From DASRQK01 sp964436635 (GTDB taxonomy: Bacteria; Bacteroidota; Bacteroidia; Sphingobacteriales; Sphingobacteriaceae), in contig CAYTDM010000039.1 of assembly GCA_964436635.1 (NCBI GenBank), forward strand, positions 1 through 10,388: a stretch of DNA of 10,388 nt, read 5' to 3'. How positions within the stretch are numbered: the stretch's first letter is position 1; every line of letters starts with the position of its first letter. Under the pieces are notes generated by a model that made no database searches, was not told the origin of the DNA, and was given only the letters and a program-made list of their open reading frames with translations. Below, one piece after another: positions 7,511-10,388 of this stretch. The position numbers were made by a program, and so were the translations under genes.

Positions 7511-7522
7511 GTTAATACATTT
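7504..7522. promoter_or_regulatory. Inverted repeat in the secA-murF divergent region
   Basis: AAATGTA (7504-7510) and TACATTT (7516-7522) are perfect 7-bp arms around GTTAA. The arms contain a -7-like box facing secA (TACATTTG) and a one-mismatch box facing murF (TACATTTC). This could be an operator or merely two back-to-back promoter boxes. Confidence 0.3.
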
Positions 7523-7557
7523 CAAAAAACAGATATGGAGATGCTTGCATTTTTATG

Positions 7558-7565
7558 TAAACTTG
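7558..7565 (+). promoter_or_regulatory. Candidate -7 box for murF
   Basis: TAAACTTG differs from TAnnTTTG at one base and ends 18 nt before ATG 7584, a spacing similar to the boxes of the M28 and fibronectin-III genes. It argues against starts upstream of 7584. No clear -33 element. Confidence 0.3.
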
Positions 7566-7583
7566 TACCCATATCGCAGAATT

Positions 7584-8909
7584 ATGGAAACAGCCTCGCT
7601 TTATTCTATTTTTTTAAATTTTCCTCGGGTCAGCACAGACACGCGCCAAATCATGCCGAATAGTCTGTATTTTGCTTTGAAAGGCGAACATTTTGACGGA
7701 AATACCTTTGCAGCACAAGCTTTAGCGTTAGGTGCCGCTCGCGCAATCGTAGACAATCCGGCTTTTGTCCTTGATGAACGCTGCATTTTAGTCGACAATG
7801 TATTGGAAAGTTTACAAGATTTGGCCCGTTTTCACCGCCAACAATTTGACATTCCCTTTATTGGGCTGACCGGAAGCAATGGAAAAACGACTACTAAGGA
7901 ATTGTTAAATGCGGTACTTTCAGAAAAATTTCAGGTATTGGCCACAAAAGGAAACCTAAACAATCACATTGGGGTGCCTTTAACCTTGCTACAAGTTAAC
8001 CAAGATACGGAAGTGGCGATTATAGAAATGGGGGCGAATCATCCCGGCGAAATCGCGGAACTTTGTTCCATTGCGAAGCCGACACATGGCCTCATTACGA
8101 ATGTGGGAAAAGCGCATTTGGAAGGATTCGGAAGTTTCGAGGGCGTAAAGAAAACGAAAGGAGAACTATATGATTTCCTTGCTGGACATGGTGGCACGCT
8201 GTTCCTCCAAGCCAGTAACTCGCATTTACGAGAAATGGCCCTTGCACGCTTTGGTGATTTGGAAGATACCGCGGTGTTTTATGGTCCAGGCGAGGAAAAT
8301 CAGGTATCTGGAAAAGTGCTGACCGTGAATCCTTATCTGGAACTAGAGTGGACAGCTGCAGGACAGCACTATGTGATTCATACCCAAATAACGGGGCATT
8401 ATAATTTAGAGAATGTATTAGCGGCAGTGGCCGTAGGGAAACATTTTGGGGTATCTGACGAACGCATTAATGCGGGTATTACAGGGTATATGCCTAAAAA
8501 TAATCGCTCGCAATTAGTTAAAACCGAAAAAGGCAATACGGTAGTGGGAGATTTTTACAATGCGAATGCCAGCAGTATGCAGGTAGCGTTAGAGAATTTC
8601 AAGCAGATGGATTTACATCTTCCCAAGGTGCTGGTGTTAGGCGATATGTTTGAGTTGGGTGAGGCTGCAGTAGAAGAACATTTACATGTTTATAAACAGG
8701 CTTCGGCATTGGGGGTTAATCGTATGCTGTTTATTGGGGCTAACTTTTATGGTTTGCTGTCGCAACTTAAGCCGGAATCCCCTGCTGAGTTTTATCCTAA
8801 CCTCGCAGCCGCTAGAGAAGCTTTAGAGCAGAATACCGTAAAAAATTCATTGATTTTGTTAAAAGGTTCGAGGGGAATTGCATTGGAGAAATTGATGGAT
8901 TTATTGTAA
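7584..8909 (+). CDS. murF: UDP-N-acetylmuramoyl-tripeptide--D-alanyl-D-alanine ligase MurF
   Basis: MurF adds D-Ala-D-Ala to UDP-MurNAc-tripeptide, the last cytoplasmic amino-acid step of peptidoglycan precursor synthesis. The 441-residue product shows the N-terminal substrate domain with STDTRQIMPNSLYFALKG (17-34), the Mur-ligase ATP loop GLTGSNGKTTTKE (94-106), NNHIGVPLTLL (126-136) and EMGANHPGEI (148-157), a MurF-specific stretch. It also has NVGKAHLEGFGS (173-184), GHYNLENVLAA (271-281), and the C-terminal domain with NRSQ (307-310), DFYNANASSM (323-332), LGDMFELGE (352-360) and LLKGSRGIALE (425-435). Length matches E. coli MurF (about 450). The frame is open to TTG 7545, adding 13 unrelated residues; ATG 7584 is preferred because family members start next to this point. 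The gene stands alone, away from a division/cell-wall cluster, divergent from secA. Confidence 0.96.
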   Translation: METASLYSIFLNFPRVSTDTRQIMPNSLYFALKGEHFDGNTFAAQALALGAARAIVDNPAFVLDERCILVDNVLESLQDLARFHRQQFDIPFIGLTGSNGKTTTKELLNAVLSEKFQVLATKGNLNNHIGVPLTLLQVNQDTEVAIIEMGANHPGEIAELCSIAKPTHGLITNVGKAHLEGFGSFEGVKKTKGELYDFLAGHGGTLFLQASNSHLREMALARFGDLEDTAVFYGPGEENQVSGKVLTVNPYLELEWTAAGQHYVIHTQITGHYNLENVLAAVAVGKHFGVSDERINAGITGYMPKNNRSQLVKTEKGNTVVGDFYNANASSMQVALENFKQMDLHLPKVLVLGDMFELGEAAVEEHLHVYKQASALGVNRMLFIGANFYGLLSQLKPESPAEFYPNLAAAREALEQNTVKNSLILLKGSRGIALEKLMDLL

Positions 8910-8929
8910 TTCCCTGTCTAAGTTTTGGT

Positions 8930-8949
8930 TCATTGTTACGTAACAATGA
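8930..8949. repeat. Perfect 20-bp palindrome behind murF
   Basis: TCATTGTTACGTAACAATGA is identical to its reverse complement and begins 20 nt after the murF stop codon. As RNA it could fold into an 8-bp stem with an ACGU loop followed by UAAUUU, so it may be the murF terminator. Its central 13 bases (TGTTACGTAACAA) recur at 9460-9472, which hints at a protein-binding site instead. Confidence 0.6.
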
Positions 8950-9264
8950 TAATTTCTCCCCCCAACTGCGCTCTTCCTTGTTCCAGTGACATGTGCCATG
9001 GTATTAAATAGTATTTAGTCCCTGTTTACGATGCCTAATTTGAGCGCTAACATTAAATGTTCCGTATGGATATAACGCGTCTTGGAATGAACGATGTGGG
9101 CATTTGTGCATGAGTTTTAACACGAAGTAGGTTCCTTAGCATGCGAGGCATAAACTTATTGTTCCTAAACTCCATATAAAGCGTCTTTCAGTCAAAGGGA
9201 TTAATTATTGGGATATAACCTGCGTTTTCTAGTACCAAATTATACTAATCCTAACGAAAATCAA

Positions 9265-9272
9265 TATTTTTG
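9265..9272 (+). promoter_or_regulatory. Isolated -7 box with no gene directly downstream
   Basis: TATTTTTG matches TAnnTTTG exactly. A transcript starting near 9279 would run through the hairpins at 9289-9301 and 9356-9386 before reaching the fibronectin-III gene at 9514. It may be a distal promoter for that gene, a small RNA promoter, or chance in AT-rich DNA. Confidence 0.22.
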
Positions 9273-9459
9273 AATACCAATCAAAAACTGCCCTGAGGGC
9301 ACCTTATGACAGAAAGAGGTTAAATACGGTGGGCTAGGCTTCATTAATGCACGACTAAAGGCAAAAACACTCTTTATTGGCCTTTATTCATCATATCCGT
9401 ACCCTAAAAGAGTGCGCCATTCAACCAACCCACAAATTAATAATATTTCGTTAAAAGCA

Positions 9460-9471
9460 TGTTACGTAACA
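9460..9471. promoter_or_regulatory. Palindrome over the -33 region of the fibronectin-III gene
   Basis: TGTTACGTAACA is a perfect 12-bp palindrome ending 12 bp before the -7 box at 9484-9491, so it covers the place where the -33 element should be. The same core occurs in the larger palindrome at 8930-8949. The location is what one expects of an operator bound by a dimeric regulator. Confidence 0.4.
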
Positions 9472-9483
9472 ACATCCTTTTCA

Positions 9484-9491
9484 TATATTTG
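9484..9491 (+). promoter_or_regulatory. -7 promoter box for the fibronectin-III gene
   Basis: TATATTTG matches the Bacteroidota TAnnTTTG consensus exactly and ends 22 nt before ATG 9514, the same distance as for the M28 gene. The expected -33 position (near 9461-9464) holds GTTA, part of the palindrome, rather than TTTG. Confidence 0.55.
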
Positions 9492-9513
9492 TGTATCACC
9501 AATTTGTCTCACT

Positions 9514-10143
9514 ATGAAGTTTCCAAAAGTCAAGGCGGGATTCATTCGGTATAGAGATAGCGATTTAGTAATCGCGGCCGCTCGAATAATTACTTCCATA
9601 AAATCCTCACCTGCCTTTTCAACTCCCATACCCCCCATAGAAGTTGTAGAAAATATTTACGCGGAATATAAACAGGCCGTTATTGATGCCTCAAGGGGAG
9701 GAAGACTTGATAAAGTAATGAAGCGAAAAAGTAAACGTCTTTTGGCTGATGCATTACAGCAATGGGCACACTACGTTAATGTAGTCAGTGATGGAGATTT
9801 AACCACCTTATATGCATCTGGCTTCCCCGTGCTTGAAAAACGAAACAAAGGACATGCTCCATTTACTCCCCAACATCCGTTTCTTAAGGATGGACGTGTA
9901 AGCGGTGAGGTTGCTTATGGATTTGAGCCCGTAGGCCGAGACATGTTATATCAATATCAATTCGCCACCACATTAAATGGCGAAGGAGAGCCCGTATGGG
10001 AACGAGAAGGCATAACTTCCCGATCTTTTAAAGCGTATGAAGGAGGATTTGCATTTGGTTGCACCATTTACTTTAGAGTGCGTGCGTTAAATAAACATGG
10101 TTTTAGTGATTGGTCAACAATTGCACAGTGGAAAGTAAGGTAG
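9514..10143 (+). CDS. Fibronectin type III domain protein of unknown function
   Basis: The 209-residue product has two parts. Residues 1-105 are largely helical and contain MKFPKVKAGF at the start, VIAAARIITSI, a PIPPIEVVENIYAEYKQAV segment and, after a charged stretch, the motif LYASGFPV (99-106). Residues about 115-209 look like one fibronectin-III domain: GEVAYGFEPV, YQYQFATT, a W-containing loop, TSRSFKAYEGGFAFGCTIYFRVRA and the final GFSDWST motif. I recognise the architecture (helical part with a SGF motif plus one FnIII domain, about 200-220 residues) from many Bacteroidota genomes, where no function is established. There is no signal peptide or membrane segment. The frame is open back to GTG 9412, but ATG 9514 is chosen because the conserved protein starts there and a -7 box lies 22 nt upstream. 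It has its own promoter and terminator and no operon partner. Confidence 0.82.
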   Translation: MKFPKVKAGFIRYRDSDLVIAAARIITSIKSSPAFSTPIPPIEVVENIYAEYKQAVIDASRGGRLDKVMKRKSKRLLADALQQWAHYVNVVSDGDLTTLYASGFPVLEKRNKGHAPFTPQHPFLKDGRVSGEVAYGFEPVGRDMLYQYQFATTLNGEGEPVWEREGITSRSFKAYEGGFAFGCTIYFRVRALNKHGFSDWSTIAQWKVR

Positions 10144-10157
10144 GTAGCTTATAAAGC

Positions 10158-10193
10158 AAAAAAGCCATTTTCCTTATCGAAAAACGGCTTTTC
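10158..10193. terminator. Bidirectional terminator between the FnIII gene and tRNA-Asn
   Basis: AAAAGCC (10160-10166) pairs with GGCTTTT (10186-10192), extended inward by four A:T pairs after one mismatch. It is flanked by an A run on the left and ends in T's, so it can serve the + strand gene and the minus-strand tRNA. It starts 14 nt after the FnIII stop and 4 nt from the tRNA CCA end. Confidence 0.7.
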
Positions 10194-10196
10194 TAT

Positions 10197-10273
10197 TGGC
10201 TCCTCAGGCTGGGCTCGAACCAGCGACCCTCTGATTAACAGTCAGATGCTCTAACCTGCTGAGCTACTGAGTA
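10197..10273 (-). tRNA. tRNA-Asn (anticodon GTT)
   Basis: Read on the minus strand this folds into a full cloverleaf of 77 nt including an encoded CCA (10199-10197). The D stem is GCTC/GAGC, the anticodon stem TCTGA/TCAGA with loop CTGTTAA, and the T arm GCTGG-TTCGAGC-CCAGC. The anticodon GTT is at 10239-10237 and the discriminator base is G73, as usual for asparagine. The acceptor stem is TACTCAG/CTGAGGA: six pairs form, but A2 faces G71, where the usual sequence of this tRNA would have C2:G71. No clear -7 box was found upstream. Confidence 0.95.
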
Positions 10274-10278
10274 TAAGT

Positions 10279-10288
10279 CGTTTAAACG
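10279..10288. repeat. 10-bp palindrome beside the tRNA 5' end
   Basis: CGTTTAAACG is a perfect palindrome starting 5 bp from the tRNA 5' end. It resembles the TTTAAACG core of the repeats at 2277-2352, but it is short and AT-rich, so this may be chance. Confidence 0.25.
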
Positions 10289-10304
10289 CACATGAATGGT
10301 CGTG

Positions 10305-10330
10305 AGGCATATAATGAGTAAAATATGCCT
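10305..10330 (+). promoter_or_regulatory. Hairpin enclosing the start codon of the right-edge gene
   Basis: AGGCATAT (10305-10312) pairs with ATATGCCT (10323-10330) around a 10-nt loop. The right arm contains the ATG at 10325-10327, so folding of the mRNA would hide the start codon. It could otherwise be a weak terminator, but no T run follows. Confidence 0.4.
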
Positions 10331-10388
10331 TTCGAAATCAAAATCTATAATCCAAAAGAATTATCCAGTAGAGCCTACGTAAATATAA
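10325..10388 (+). CDS. 5' end of an unidentified gene, cut by the window edge
   Basis: ATG 10325 opens 21 codons with no stop before the window ends; the product begins MPFEIKIYNPKE. An in-frame TAA lies 6 nt upstream (10319-10321), so this is the first possible ATG of the frame; GAG at 10316-10318 is the only Shine-Dalgarno-like sequence. The alternating hydrophobic start followed by an NPK motif faintly recalls the N-terminal arm DNA-binding domain of Bacteroidota tyrosine recombinases, and a tRNA neighbour would fit an integrase, but 21 residues are too few to assign a family. It may also be chance. Confidence 0.4.
   Translation, partial: MPFEIKIYNPKELSSRAYVNI

Larger units (their letters stand above)
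8910..9513. other. 604-bp stretch without a recognisable gene
   Basis: Stops are frequent in all six frames and I could not reconstruct a broken gene, transposase or known RNA. It holds two copies of the TGTTACGTAACA palindrome, an odd palindrome AACATTAAATGTT (9049-9061), a small GC-rich hairpin TGCCC-TGA-GGGCA (9289-9301), a 7-bp stem TAAAGGC/GCCTTTA (9356-9362 with 9380-9386), and CACTCTTT/AAAGAGTG (9368-9375 with 9407-9414). An exact -7 box lies at 9265-9272 with no gene directly behind it. Confidence 0.6.

Noticed and set aside
9049..9061. AACATTAAATGTT as a separate operator
   Set aside because: Short AT-rich palindrome with no promoter or gene next to it; expected by chance in such DNA.
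8910..9411. Insertion sequence or decayed transposase gene behind murF
   Set aside because: No inverted terminal repeats at the edges, no transposase-like fragments in any frame; the repeated palindrome alone is not enough.
9412..9513. 34-codon N-terminal extension of the FnIII protein from GTG 9412
   Set aside because: It would start upstream of the -7 box, and the extension (Cys- and Thr-rich) does not resemble the conserved family start.
9574..9582. GCGGCCGC rare-cutter site as a sign of cloning or vector sequence
   Set aside because: It lies in frame within the conserved FnIII protein (IAAAR region) and no vector sequence surrounds it.

Overview
The window looks like chromosomal DNA of a Bacteroidota bacterium, most likely Cytophagales. 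Supporting signs are: a SecA of about 1,100 residues instead of about 900; a SPOR-domain lipoprotein-sized protein directly behind it; a roughly 210-residue fibronectin-III protein of a kind I know from this phylum; modest GC content; and several copies of the phylum's -7 promoter box (TAnnTTTG) at sensible distances from start codons. I cannot name the genus.

Layout, left to right. (1) The 5' part of a rhodanese gene runs off the left edge on the minus strand. It is divergent from an exported M28 zinc peptidase gene (289-1590, +). (2) A probable minus-strand operon spans 7408 down to 1660: secA, a SPOR-domain protein (only 2 nt behind secA), an M20D amidohydrolase and a GNAT acetyltransferase. 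The GNAT gene converges with the M28 gene. It carries five 15-bp repeats inside its reading frame and is flanked on both sides by degenerate repeats of about 20-21 bp. (3) murF (7584-8909, +) is divergent from secA across a 175-bp intergenic region. (4) About 600 bp without a gene (8910-9513) contains two copies of a TGTTACGTAACA palindrome and one isolated -7 box. (5) A 209-residue fibronectin-III protein (9514-10143, +) follows, with its own promoter and terminator. (6) A tRNA-Asn(GTT) lies on the minus strand with an A:G mismatch in its acceptor stem. (7) The first 21 codons of an unidentified + strand gene run off the right edge, with the start codon inside a hairpin.

Functionally most of this is housekeeping: preprotein export (SecA), peptidoglycan precursor synthesis (MurF), a possible cell-wall or periplasmic SPOR protein, and peptide or acyl-amino-acid hydrolysis (M28, M20D). 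No defence system, CRISPR array, insertion sequence or biosynthetic cluster is visible. The parts least explained by known genes are the tandem repeats around and inside the GNAT gene, the duplicated palindrome beside the fibronectin-III gene, and the tRNA/right-edge junction.
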